A stretch of DNA of 64,000 nucleotides from NCBI GenBank assembly GCA_015698045.1, contig BLAL01000313.1, positions 615,276-679,275 on the forward strand, written 5' to 3'. A program made the position numbers and the translations under genes. The notes below the pieces were generated by a model. The model was not told the origin of the DNA, did not search any database, and was given only the letters and a program-made list of their open reading frames with translations. How positions within the stretch are numbered: the first letter of the stretch is position 1; each line of letters starts with the position of its first letter. The DNA is from Rhizophagus clarus. Its lineage: Eukaryota > Glomeromycota > Glomeromycetes > Glomerales > Glomeraceae. This document shows positions 54,168 through 64,000 of the stretch, piece after piece.

Positions 54168-55292
54168 TTACTTTTTTTTATGCTTTCTTTGCTCTCTTTC
54201 ATCATTATCATTCTTTTCGTCATCATCTTCGGGAAATGACCTTGCAGCACTTATGTAATAATGAGACAGCTCCATTGATCTTGTAACATCTATTTTATCA
54301 GTACAAGCAAAGTCCAAATTTATTGTGTATAAATCTGTATTTGCCATAAAAAAGTTGCGACGAGCTGTCTTGTCATCATCCACCTCCTCACTTAAACATC
54401 TAATCCCGTAAATAATAACATTTTGGAGCGCTCTTTCCATTTCTTCTGATAGTTCATTTGAAACACATGTCAACCACTGACGAAATATAGTTGAAACTGA
54501 AACTTTAGATTTTAACTGGGAAATATTATCGTTAGTGCAACTATTCTGATATGCGAAACCTATATTCGACCATAATTCGCTCCTCCATCCATCAAAAACT
54601 TTTCGAAAACGTTTGCCCATAAAACTAATTTTTTGTTTGTTTTCTTTCTTCTTAGAAAAATGCGGAAATAATTTACTAATTATATCTTCTATCATTGAAT
54701 TTCTAGAAGAATGATCAAGGTGTCGAGTACGAAGGAATAGTGCTCTTAATTCAACGTAAATGATATCTAAGATCCATTTTGGGAGAGAACTATAATTATT
54801 TTCTAATATTTCACTCATCTGTTTTTGACTATATTCGCGACTGGTTTTAGGTTCCGTATATTTATCTGGAACATTCGCGTTGGGTCTTGGGGAAGGACTT
54901 CTGGGGTAGTGACGTTCTCTAGTAAAATATTGAGACGGCAACTCCAAATTGTTATTTATGAGTTGTCGTTCAAAATTATCCCTATAATAAAAATAAATGG
55001 GCTCAGAACATATGAATTATAAATATTACAGATTTACTATATATATTTACATTGGAGTGCAGCTCTTCAAAGGCGGAGAACGCAGCGGGGAATGTGGTGA
55101 CGTCACCGGAGAGGATTCCAGTGATGTTATTGTTGATATGGGACTTTGACTTTTCCTGTATTTCTCGGTCATAAAATTGATATAATCGGGTAAAATTAGG
55201 CCGAATTCATCCGCTATTTTCTTCTTAGTTTTATAGGGATCCGGAGATATATTTATTATTTCCTCAATTCTCAAGAACTCCTCTTTTAGCAT
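54168..55292 (-). CDS. Two-exon protein of unknown family
   Basis: Exon 1 (55292-55051) and exon 2 (54981-54168) are joined by a 69-nt intron, giving 351 residues with no stop. N terminus MLKEEFLRIEEIINISPDPY, KKKIADEFGLILPDYINFM is helical; a Ser/Pro-rich linker (SSPVTSPHSPLRSPP) follows; the core WILDIIYVELRALFLRTRHL and KRFRKVFDGWRSELWSNIGF is helical; the C terminus is acidic, then basic (RKHKKK). The segment LFLRTR also occurs in the gene at 60089-60702 (KCLFLRTRNPP), so the two may be distant relatives. I do not recognise the family. Start chosen at the first Met of the long frame. Confidence 0.7.
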
Positions 55293-55365
55293 TTTGTCTA
55301 CAATTATTAAATATCAAGGTAAGTGAACTATTCATATCACAAAAAGAAAGAATAATGAATTTCAA

Positions 55366-56001
55366 TTATAGGTCACCTATTTTTTCTTCATCATCAATTT
55401 GTTGAGGAGGTTGAGGTGGTAATTGAGGTAAGTATTGTTGAGGTTGTTGAGAAGGTGATTGCGACCATTGGTATTCATGATGTGGCCATTGACGTTGCTG
55501 ATTTTGTTGAGGTTGTTGAGGTTGTTGAGGCCATTGAGGTAGAGGTGGTTGCGGCCATTGAGGTTGAGATTGTTGAGGTTGTTGAGGCCATTGAGATTGA
55601 GGTGGTTGCGGCCATTGAAATTGAGATTGTTGAGGTTGTTGAGGCCATTGAGATTGAGGTGGTTGCGACCATTGAAATTGATGAGGTTGAGATTGTTGAG
55701 GTTGTTGAGGCCATTGAGATTGAGGTGGTTGCGGCCATTGAAATTGAAATTGTTGAGGTTGTCGCGGCCACTGAAGTAGAGTTTGGGGTTGAGATTGTTG
55801 CGGTTGTTGAGATTGAGGTTGTTGCGGTTGATGAGATTGAGGTTGTTGCGGTTGTTGAGATTGGGGTTGTTGCAGCTGTTGAGGTTGTTGCGGCCATTGA
55901 GACTGAGGTTGTTGATATTGCGGTTGCGATGGCTGCCAATGTTTAATAAGAGAACCTTTTTTACGAATTCCTTGTTCTTTATCAAGATCTTGAGAAGACA
56001 T
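55366..56001 (-). CDS. Pro/Gln/Trp-rich low-complexity protein
   Basis: 211 residues, intact. MSSQDLDKEQGIRKKGSLIK, then repeats of QWPQPPQSQWPQQPQQSQ with Trp every 8-12 residues, and an acidic end DDEEKIGDL. The N terminus is shared with a relic at 52575-52741, so it is a gene family rather than a chance frame. Opposite-strand frames here come from the repeat. Probably disordered; prion-like or matrix protein are guesses. It ends 74 bp from the next gene on the same strand. Confidence 0.65.
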   Translation of the reverse strand: MSSQDLDKEQGIRKKGSLIKHWQPSQPQYQQPQSQWPQQPQQLQQPQSQQPQQPQSHQPQQPQSQQPQQSQPQTLLQWPRQPQQFQFQWPQPPQSQWPQQPQQSQPHQFQWSQPPQSQWPQQPQQSQFQWPQPPQSQWPQQPQQSQPQWPQPPLPQWPQQPQQPQQNQQRQWPHHEYQWSQSPSQQPQQYLPQLPPQPPQQIDDEEKIGDL

Positions 56002-56002
56002 T

Positions 56003-56755
56003 TTAATGATATCTCAATATAAAAAAAAAAGAAATAATTGAATAAAAAAAAAAAAAAATTTTTTTTATCCCCTTTTTTTTGCGTTGATCTTACCACATCA
56101 TGATCGAAAAAAATTAATCTTTTTCTTGCATCGTAATTATATCTATGATTAATATGGTTAATTACGAAAAGAAAAAAAATTCTTTTTGCCATTGATCTTA
56201 TTACATCATATGATACAGATTTTTTTAAGGAAAAAAAATATGATTAATATAATGATGGATATTGTGATTAAATCATGGCCAAGTAAAATTAATATTTTTC
56301 TCACATTGTTACGATTAATTTCGAAAATAAGTTTCTTTTTTACCATTGATCTCAATAGATTTTCTAAGGAAAAAAATTTGATTAATATAATGACGGACAT
56401 TGTGATTATCGAGTAAAAATTAATCTTTTTTTCAATTTTTTTCTTTTTTTTAAAAATTCTATATCGTGGTTATACCTATTACCAAAAAAAACTTTTTCTG
56501 CAAAAAAAGTTGTTTGCATTGATATCATAACACTACGAGTTATCTTTTCCTTGAACCTTCTCAAACATCTTAAGTCGTATAATTAATAATTAACCTCTCC
56601 TATAAACAGAGAGCAACTTACTTTAATATAAACACGAATACAAAATACGTTAGTAATGAGAACGAAAAATAAATTCTTTAGGAAAAAGAGATTATTTAAA
56701 GCACTGAACTGAAAGGAATGATTCCTAGGATAGCGAGTGATTTGAACTAAGCCAA
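56003..56755. other. AT-rich spacer with a repeated motif
   Basis: Several imperfect copies of tttgccattgatcttattac and attgtgattaaatcatgg with atgattaatataatgatgga form ~110-bp direct repeats between 56080 and 56420. No gene. Confidence 0.45.
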
Positions 56756-56789
56756 AGTTAGAAACAAGATAGTTTCGGTATCTTCAGGC

Positions 56790-57165
56790 GGTATGGATGA
56801 AGACAATTCACGTATTAGCCCTTGTTCTACAATTGATTTTTATCAAACTCGCTCTACATTGATTATTTCAGTTCTGTCTCAACCGATCTCCGGGGAAGAA
56901 GCAAAGTAGAAATCAAAGAATGGGAATCATGTATGGAAAAGGAACATCTTAAAAAGAAAGAGGCAACGGTTCTGCGAGTTAGAAATATCTGAGTAGATGA
57001 TTCATGCTGAAGCTTCTCTTCTCTCATTTCATCACTGATGCTTTTTCTTATGCGCCTTATCCAAGAAAGCATCCATTTCCCTTTCCTTCGATGACTTGGT
57101 ATTCTTGAACTGGTCTTATGCGCATATACTGTATAAAACTTCTGGTCAAATGATCGTAGCATTGC
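56790..57165. other. GC-balanced, coding-like patch, unresolved
   Basis: The + strand after TTATTTCAG (56869) reads SVSTDLRGRSKVEIKEWESC, MEKEHLKKKEATVLRVRNI and stops; before it MDEDNSRISPCSTIDFYQTR is open. On the - strand 57105-57040 gives KEREMDAFLDKAHKKKHQ and a stop. Either two converging gene ends or one decayed gene. No family recognised. Confidence 0.3.
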
Positions 57166-57169
57166 TTTA

Positions 57170-58110
57170 AATTCCTAATTAGCTAATTACACATGTGCAT
57201 ATTGCATATTTTACCAAATTCTGTAGACCAATAAAAATCACAGTTTTGCACTGAGATTATCATTTAATCTCATTTGGATAAATTGTTTGTACTTGGCGGG
57301 AAGAACAGGTTATACTGTACTAATTAAACTGGCTGGTACTTACAAAAAAGAGATCTTTTTTCTGTTTTTTTTTCTAATTATTATGCTTTTTTATTTCTAT
57401 CTAAGGCTGTGTTTTATTGTGCCATTGATTTACTTATTATATGGCTATATTTATTTCACCATCAATCATCGCTTTGTGTAAAGCTATAGTTTGTGGTTGT
57501 GCAAATTTCCCACTGGCGCTTTCCCGGGTGTTTAATAGAATAATTGGTCGGCAAGTCATGTATAATGTATATTGATATAAAAGAATTTATTTTTTAGTTG
57601 TCTTTCCGGCGCAGATTACTAATGTATATTAATTTAATTGATGGTGTGTGACTAAACAAATATTGACGACAACTTTTCAAATAAAAGGTATCCGTAATTA
57701 GACAACTAAACAGGAACATCTCAGTGCTAGGATAAGCCTTGTTTAGAATAAGCCCAGCAATTCCGTACTGAGATTTTCGAATGATGTTTCCCATTTAGGA
57801 TAGGCCCAACACTTTGCTAGTTGTATATAAATACCCCTAATTTTTCAAGAAAAATAACGATTTCCCTTAATAACTTATTTTCACGTTCCTATTTTTTTTT
57901 TAAAAAAAAAAAGAAATAAAAATTTTAGAAAAAATCTTATTCCCACGTCCTTTTTTTTTAAATAAATATGATTAAAAAAAAAAAAATTTTCTCCTCCTAC
58001 CCGAAAGAACTTCGTTTTATCAAAAAAAAAAAAAAGAATTTTCTCCTCCTACCTTTAAGTTTTATCAAAAAAAAGTTCATACTCTTCCTTTTTAAAATAA
58101 CGTGTCTTAA
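57170..58110. other. Spacer and likely promoter region of the zinc-knuckle gene
   Basis: Contains a CCAAT sequence (57229) and long A/T tracts (57880-58060). The frame from 57968 starting MIKKKK is driven by poly-A and is not supported. Exact promoter elements cannot be named. Confidence 0.3.
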
Positions 58111-58117
58111 TTTTAAT

Positions 58118-59174
58118 ATGCCCGATAACATTGATAACACTACTATTATCGACAATAATAATGAAGTTAGCGATGATTTTTATATAATTGATAACCCGAA
58201 CGCGATTAAAGATATATTAAGTATATCTGTTAATCATTCTATAACAATAAAGAATAATTCTAGTACAATTCAAATGTTAATTACAATACTCCAAGGTAAG
58301 TTAACACTATGTTTTTTTGGGTGCATTGATGCTGTATATGGCTCTATCAGGTTACTGATACTGTATGTTTTGATACTGACTAACAATATAAGAACGACTT
58401 ACTTCTGCTTCATCTACTATCTCTCCTCCTATTGTCTCTACTTCTCCTCTTAATGTCTCTGCTATTGCCTCTCCTTCTCCTCCGGTCTCAACATACGGAT
58501 CCTTGTCGGATTCAATTTCATCTTTAAGCTCTTCGCTACCCTTAGACTCTTCAGTAACCTCATCATCAATAACTCCCTTAACGACTTTAATTTCGTCGAT
58601 CTCACCAATTTCCTCGATCTCCCCAATTTCCTCGAACCCGCCAATTTCTTCGAACCCGGCTCCTGGTTCAAATTTAAATTTTATATGCACATCGGAGGGG
58701 GTCGCTTTATCTAGCAGGACAAATTGGATTGCGCCTATCAGCTCATATAAAGATCCGTGTTACTTATGTGAATATTACGGGCATGGTTTTAATACCTGCC
58801 CGAATATTCAGCAAAATTACCGGGGAAGATGCTGCAGGTGTTGGGTCAGTCCGCACGAGTCAAAAGATTGCCATTTACGAAAAGGTGAAAAGGTACCTAT
58901 TCCATTTAAAAAGAATTTTTTAAAGCCGGCCGATTTAATCAAATTTTTGGAAGAATTGAGGAATAGGTTTTTTTTTAATTCATTTCTGGTCGCCTTGGTG
59001 GCGAATTTTTTATTCTATGTAGTTTGTTTGGTCCGCCTGGTGGCGGGTTTTTTTCCTGGTTCGTCTGGTGACGAGTTTTTTTTCTGGTTCGCCTTGTGGC
59101 GTAAAGGTTTCTGGTTCGCCTGGTGGCGTGTTCTTTTTTTTGTTTTGATATTTTTTTATAATAATAATAAATAA
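58118..59174 (+). CDS. Two-exon protein with paired CCHC zinc knuckles
   Basis: Exon 1 (58118-58295) MPDNIDNTTIIDNNNEVSDD..TILQG, a 97-nt intron (58296-58392, GTAAGT, CTAAC branch, AG; phase 1), then exon 2. A Ser/Thr/Pro/Ile-rich region with (SSISPISS)n is followed by two CCHC knuckles: CYLCEYYGHGFNTC and CCRCWVSPHESKDC (~58758-58875). GEKVPIPFKKNFLKPADLIK FLEEL comes next. The last ~70 residues are hydrophobic and encoded by the hairpin repeat at 58975-59140, so the natural C terminus may be nearer 58965. CCHC knuckles bind RNA or ssDNA; relation to Gag is possible but no capsid or protease region is seen. Confidence 0.7.
58975..59140. repeat. CGCCTGGTGGCG hairpin repeat
   Basis: Five imperfect units of tggttcgcctggtggcgngtttttt. 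The core CGCCtggtGGCG is a small palindrome. The repeat lies in the 3' end of the zinc-knuckle frame. Confidence 0.75.
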
Positions 59175-59465
59175 TAATGCATTTTATCAATCACACTGGC
59201 ACTAAATAAAATTTATTAAGACATTTTTTGAATATTATCTTGAATGCCAAATTGATATGATGATAATGTTAAATTCATATTGCAGAAAATATAAAAAAAA
59301 TTGTTCAATATGGAAGTCAGTAATTTGATGGCTGTTTAAAAATCTAAGGTTTCTGTTAAGATTGTTTGTTTCTTTACTATAAAAATGCTGATCAATAACT
59401 TTTAGTTCAGTAAAATTATTAATTTGTATAATAAATTCCTTTTATTCAGCAATAAATTTTGAAGT
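59175..59465. other. AT-rich spacer
   Basis: No coding or structural feature seen. Confidence 0.3.
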
Positions 59466-59812
59466 TCAAATAATTTTGACATTTAATTTTAATTTATAAA
59501 TATCCAGATGTTCAAAGCACGCCTTAGCAAAATTTTTGCCAATTGTCATACAACTGAAATTTAACGCGTCTACTGGATTTTCTACAGATTCTACCCAATC
59601 ACGATGTTGTCGTAAAAAATTTTTAATATAAAAAAATGCTTGCTCGATCTGTAAGCAATAAATTTTTAAATAATGGAAGATTAAATTCTTACGGGATTAT
59701 AATCGGGAGAATAAGATGGCAAAAACTCAAGTCGTATTCCTTTCTCCTCACAAATATTCCGCAAACGCTGACTTTTATGTATAGATACATTATCTAAGAT
59801 TAAAACGCTATA
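59466..59812 (-). pseudogene. Tc1/mariner (IS630)-type DDE transposase, C-terminal fragment
   Basis: Exon 59812-59693 reads YSVLILDNVSIHKSQRLRNI, CEEKGIRLEFLPSYSPDYNP; after a 44-nt GT..AG intron (59692-59649) exon 59648-59466 reads IEQAFFYIKNFLRQHRDWVE and continues to a stop. ILDN carries the second catalytic Asp, and PDYNPIEQ the third acidic residue (Glu) of the DDE triad. The first Asp and DNA-binding part are absent upstream. The intron falls exactly between NP and IEQ. Confidence 0.75.
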
Positions 59813-59819
59813 CTAGTTA

Positions 59820-60085
59820 TTTAACTAAATAAAATATTAAATAAAAATATTTATTATAGTCTATGTGGTTTTATATTTCGCTTTGAAAAATGGTAAACAA
59901 GTTGGGAAGAAAAAGAGATGGTTAACGCGGCACAATAAAAATCAATAAAATCTACGTACAACGCGAAATCAGGTCACATGAATTATTAGCAGAGTGGTGG
60001 CGCTATGATATATTGTAATCTTTATTATCATAAAGGAATAAAAAACATATCAATGTTATCACGGTCTTTTATGTGATATGTACTG
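59820..60085. other. Spacer with no visible gene
   Basis: AT-rich; no transposase N-terminal part or TIR could be found here. Confidence 0.3.
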
Positions 60086-60088
60086 TAT

Positions 60089-60702
60089 TTATGAAAAAAG
60101 ATGGAGTTTTAAAGAGCTAGCAATGTTTCTTCCGCTACGGGAAGGAATTTCTAGATCTTCTGTAATAACATCTAACTTCTTAACCTTTTCTTTGATATTT
60201 GCGCTTTCAGTTTCAACCCAGACTATTTTGAAGCATTTTCTGGAGAATTCTATTAATTTATCTAGTGAAGTTTCCGATAATTTTGTAAAATCGATGGCTG
60301 AAACGTATCGGCTTAAGATTCTCTTTAAAACCACCTCACGTGATATGAAATTGTTTACTTCCTCGTCGGTAGGATCTGAACTTTCCGTATATCCACTTTA
60401 ATAGAAAAAAAATTTAAATCATTAAATCATTGTAATAAAACAACAACATAACGATATGAACGTATCGATCACCTTTCTACAATTTGTCGAAATTCTTTTA
60501 CTAATGTTGAAAGTACATTTTTCAATTGATATCGATAGTCGGAAAATGATTTACGATATCGTTCGTTAATTGACTTCGCCACGCTTTGATAAGCATCATG
60601 CCCAAAAATTTTTTGTGTTATTTTATCAAACGCATGATCGGGCGGATTTCTAGTTCGCAAAAAAAGGCATTTCATTTCTTCGTCAATAAGACGATAATTA
60701 TC
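60089..60702 (-). CDS. Two C-terminal exons of an unrecognised gene
   Basis: Exon 60702-60473 (DNYRLIDEEMKCLFLRTRNP, KITQKIFGHDAYQSVAKSIN, LSTLVKEFRQIVER) and exon 60395-60089 (SGYTESSDPTDEEVNNFISR, EVVLKRILSRYVSAIDFTKL .. SSLKLHLFS) are joined in phase by a 77-nt intron (60472-60396). Helical and charged throughout. An AG acceptor precedes 60702, so at least one more exon lies upstream, but none is recognisable before 61044. LFLRTRNPP recalls LFLRTRHLDH in 54168-55292. Confidence 0.6.
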
Positions 60703-60799
60703 CTAAACAGTAATAATATCAATAATACATAATACATCAGTAATTCTGTGTAATAACGATTGTTCTTAATTGGTAAGAATGTAACAACCAAAATAAGAA

Positions 60800-60946
60800 A
60801 TGGATTTTACGTTGTCAGATGGTGACGAAGTCGAGGTGGTTAGTGGCAAATTTGTTGATGGCTGCTTCGTCGAGGCATCAAGCATTTTGTTTGCCAGATG
60901 TAGTACACTTGGATGTAAGACCAACCAATTGCAAATTTGCAATTGA
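60800..60946 (+). CDS. Possible small ORF
   Basis: 48 residues, MDFTLSDGDEVEVVSGKFVD, EASSILFARCSTLGCKTNQL. Composition is coding-like, but there is no family and the 3' end overlaps the foldback caattgcaaatttgcaattg. Could be a decayed exon. Confidence 0.3.
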   Translation: MDFTLSDGDEVEVVSGKFVDGCFVEASSILFARCSTLGCKTNQLQICN

Positions 60947-61043
60947 TTGGTCATTGCGCCAAATTGAACCGGAATTTCTTCTTCACTCTCTAGAAGTAAT
61001 ATTAAATGAGAATAAAATTATATTCATTAATTATGTTCAGATT

Positions 61044-61685
61044 TTATGTTTTTACCGCTTTCATCATTTCATTTTCTTCTTGTTCTTTATCTTTCTCTCT
61101 CCTATCCCTCTCTCTTCTCTCTTTCTCTTTCTCTCTTTCTCTCTTCTCTCTTTCTCTCTTCTCTCTTCTCTCTTCTCTCTTCTCTCTTCTTTCTTTCTCT
61201 CTTCTCTCTTTATCTCTCCTCTCCATCTCTTTCTTCTCATTTTCTCTTCTTTCTTTTTCAATATTTCTTTCTTCTTGCTCTGGAAGCATATCTTCATTAT
61301 AACGAAGTAAATTTAGTTTTAAATAAATTCGCAGAAATATCATTTCAATTGAATAATAAAACAATTATTATAACGTATTTACCCAAAATAATTCTTTCAA
61401 TATCATCATCTTGTCTATTATTACCTTCTCCAATATCTACATCTTGTCCATGTAAATTATCTTGTTCATGTTCACTTCCTTCCCTCTCTCCTTTCATCTC
61501 TTTCCTTATTATAATCACGTGAAGAGTTGGCAACATATGTACGAATAGTTTTTGTAGTCTTTGCAGCTTTTGTTGCCTTGTCTTTTAGGTATCATTATAA
61601 TAGTATTAGGCGCAATTACTATATAAATTTTAAATCAAAAATATAATATTATTACCTTTTCTGTTACTCCTCTGCGTTTAGTCAT
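61044..61685 (-). CDS. Three-exon Arg/Glu/Lys-rich helical protein
   Basis: Exon 1 61685-61656 (MTKRRGVTEK), exon 2 61581-61383 (phase 0), exon 3 61291-61044 (phase 1), GT..AG introns of 74 and 91 nt; 158 residues. The end is a single charged helix EERREKREREKREREKEKER encoded by a (GAGA)n microsatellite. Exon 2 is open in two frames: the in-phase one (LFVHMLPTLHVIIIRKEMKG) and another (KATKAAKTTKTIRTYVANSS), which looks more protein-like but ends in a stop, so a shift may have occurred. Function unknown. Confidence 0.5.
61060..61270. repeat. (TCTCT)n microsatellite
   Basis: A pyrimidine-rich run of tctctt/tctttc units on the + strand. It yields long Ser/Leu/Phe frames on + that are not genes, and the charged helix on -. 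Confidence 0.85.
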
Positions 61686-61799
61686 GATAAACAAACAAGA
61701 TGGTACTTATCGGTATTGTGCTAGTAGCAACGTAAAGAAATAGGTGATTCGTCACGTAAAGAAATAGGTGATTCCTGACGAAACGAATACAGCATCATC

Positions 61800-62218
61800 T
61801 TTATTTATTTATAGAGATTTCTCCTAATATTAAGAAAAAATTACATCGTGACCGCAGCACATAAAAGGAAATTGGGTTAGCATTCTCGAAAAAAACGTTC
61901 ATGGTTACATTAAATCTTGGATAGTTGATCGGAAGAATTTGTTAATGGTTACATCGATTCTTTATGACGAAAATTTTGGGAAAATTTGACGTCTTAACGG
62001 TTACATGGTAAAGAAATTATATATGAGTATCGTAACTGTAGGACATAAACGGAAATTTGGCCAACAAAATTTTCAAATTATTGGAATAATTGATCGGGAA
62101 AATCCTTAATGGGTATATTAGCTCTTTGTCCACAGAACATTAATGGTAATTTCCGAGCAATATTAACGGTTACAAGTAAAGAAACTTTATATGAATATCG
62201 TGATCGCAGGACATAAAC
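61800..62218. repeat. Degenerate edge of the satellite
   Basis: Repeats of atatgaatatcgtgatcgca, ggacataaacgga and ttaatggttacat at irregular spacing, matching sub-repeats of the array that follows. Confidence 0.7.
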
Positions 62219-64000
62219 GGATTTTTGGGATAATTGATCAGAGAGAAAAAATTTGTTAATGGTTACATAATCAGGGTTGAAGAATTATACTGTACGTACT
62301 ATATTATGCTGTCCTAATACTTAAATAGAGTACATTTTTTTCATATGTTTAATATATTATATATTTATTTTAATAATTAGGATTGTTCTTTAATCTAATC
62401 TAAATAGAAAAAATATTATATTAAATATTTAACAGTGCAATATTAATGCAATGTTTACAGTACATTGATGAAATTTTGGGCAATGGAAAAATTGCGGTTA
62501 CATGTAAGGTGATCGCAGGACATAAATAGAAATTTAGATCAAAAAATTGGTCGGAAAAATTTTGTCAACAGTTCTGTTGGATTCTTTATCTGCAAAAGAT
62601 CTTTATTTGCAGCACATTGGTGGAATCTAGGGTAATGATCTGAAAAATTTGACATGAATATCGTGGTCGCAATAAATAAATAGAAATTTAGATCAATAAT
62701 TGATCGGAAAAAATTATTAATGGTTACATTGATTTTTTATCTGCAGCGCATTGATAGAATTCAGGGGTAATCTGAAAAATTTGACATGAATATCGTGATC
62801 GCAAGACATAACGGATTTTTGGGATAATTGATCAGGAGAAAAAATTTGTTAATGTTTACATAATCAGGGTTGAAGAATTATACTGTACGTACTATATTAC
62901 TATGCTGTCCTAATACTTAAATAGAGTACATTTTTTCATATGTTTAATATATTATATATTTATTTTAATAATTAGGATTGATAATAAATTATTACTATTC
63001 TTTTAATCTTAATAGAAAAAATATTATATTAAATATTTAACAGTACAATATTAGTGCAATGTATACAGTAAATTGATGAAATTTTGGGAAATGGAAAAAT
63101 TGCGGTTACATGTAAGGTGATCGCAGGACATGAACAGAAATTTAGATCAACAAATTGATCAGAAAAAATTTTGTCAACAGTTCTGTTGATTCTTTATCTG
63201 CAAAAGATCTTTATCTGCAGCACATTTGTGGAATCTAGGGTAATGATCTGAAAAATTTGGCATGAATATCGTGGTCGCAATAAATAAATAGAAATTTAGA
63301 TCAATAATTGACCGGAAAAAATTGTTAATGATTACATTGATTTTTTATCTGCAGCGCATTGATAGAATTCAGGGGTAATCTGAAAAATTTGACGTGATAT
63401 CGTGATCGCAGGACATAAACGGATTTTTCGGGATAATTGATCAGGAGAAAAATTTGTTAATGTTTACATAATCAGGGTTGAAGAATTATACTGTACGTAC
63501 TATATTACTATGCTGTCCTAATACTTAAATAGAGTACATTTTTTCATATGTTTAATATATTATTATTTATTTTAATAATTAGGATTGATAATAATTAATT
63601 AACTATTCTTTTAATCTTAATAGAAAAAATATTATATTAAATATTTAACAGTAACAATATTAGTGCAATGTATACAGTAAATTGATGAAATTTTGGGAAA
63701 TGGAAAAATTGCGGTTTACATGTAAGGTGATCGCAGGACATGAACAGAAATTTAGATCAACAAATTGATCAGAAAAAAATTTTGTCAACAGTTCTGTTGA
63801 TTCTTTATCTGCAAAAGATCTTTATCTGCAGCACATTTGTGGAATCTAGGGTAATGATCTGAAAAAATTTGGCATGAATATCGTGGTCGCAATAATAAAT
63901 AGAAATTTAGATCAATAATTGACCGGAAAAAAATTGTTAATGATTACATTGATTTTTTATCTGCAGCGCATTGATAGAATTCAGGGGTAATCTGAAAATT
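62219..64000. repeat. ~600-bp satellite, three copies to the window end
   Basis: Units begin near 62219, 62813 and 63418 (acggatttttgggataattg). Each contains ttgaagaattatactgtacg, a long AT block, and two diverged half-units around gatcgcaggacataaa and ggtcgcaataaataaa. Later copies resemble each other more than the first, as in recent local amplification. No coding frame; the array continues beyond the window. Confidence 0.9.

Noticed and set aside
55416..55946. Long open frames on the strand opposite the P/Q-rich gene
   Set aside because: Repeat-driven frames (Val/Glu/Ile or Leu/Arg runs); the - frame has a conserved N terminus shared with 52575-52741.
57968..58453. 161-codon frame beginning MIKKKK
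   Set aside because: Its start is in poly-A tracts and its 3' half reads through the intron at 58296; the supported gene starts at 58118.
61006..61522. Ser/Leu/Phe-rich open frames on the + strand
   Set aside because: Translation of the (TCTCT)n microsatellite.

Overview
Eukaryotic nuclear DNA from an arbuscular mycorrhizal fungus, most likely Rhizophagus (Glomeromycotina). The evidence is very high AT content, introns of 44-97 nt with GT..AG ends, tyrosine-kinase-like genes with the N-terminal signature NWTSGNxDIDKFIQ and DLG/DMG instead of DFG, and a heavy load of Maverick/Polinton, Helitron, LINE and small DNA transposons. No tRNA, rRNA or CRISPR array was recognised. The assignment rests on family recognition, not on a database search.

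Layout. 0-5.6 kb: a broken kinase gene carrying a 62-bp internal inversion, then relics of a family B DNA polymerase, an F-box/LRR gene and a Maverick-type integrase. 5.6-10.9 kb: almost gene-free, with one clean 410-bp hAT-type foldback MITE. 10.9-14.1 kb: a degenerate kinase gene (+) with a duplicated N-lobe exon, and the tail exons of another (-) cut by a Helitron. 14.1-18.3 kb: a decayed Helitron (zinc-finger region, HUH Rep, Pif1-like helicase), followed by a palindromic minisatellite and a two-exon gene with an OB-fold-like N terminus.

24-48.8 kb (-): a third kinase gene whose N-lobe exon has been duplicated at least seven times in phase. One of these exons is split by a 20.4-kb Maverick (26746-47187) with ~830-bp terminal inverted repeats and a 5-bp target duplication that restores the exon frame. 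The Maverick carries integrase, protein-primed DNA polymerase B, a small Cys-rich protein and, unusually, a gag-like CCHC protein and a retropepsin-like protease joined by A9 tracts that look like -1 frameshift sites. Inside it sits a 9-kb CACTA-like element, which contains an ORF1-only LINE (itself holding a hAT MITE) and a MULE-like element with intron/micro-exon repeats. Target duplications date the layers.

48.8-52.0 kb: a second, truncated Maverick relative beginning with a 60-nt hairpin. 52-64 kb: minisatellites, a Cdh1/Cdc20 WD40 fragment, several unrecognised but spliced host-type genes, a P/Q/W-rich protein, a CCHC zinc-knuckle gene, a Tc1/mariner-type transposase relic and a ~600-bp satellite reaching the window end. 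Most breaks in element and kinase genes are TGG to TGA, CGA to TGA or CAA to TAA changes, as expected from cytosine deamination.
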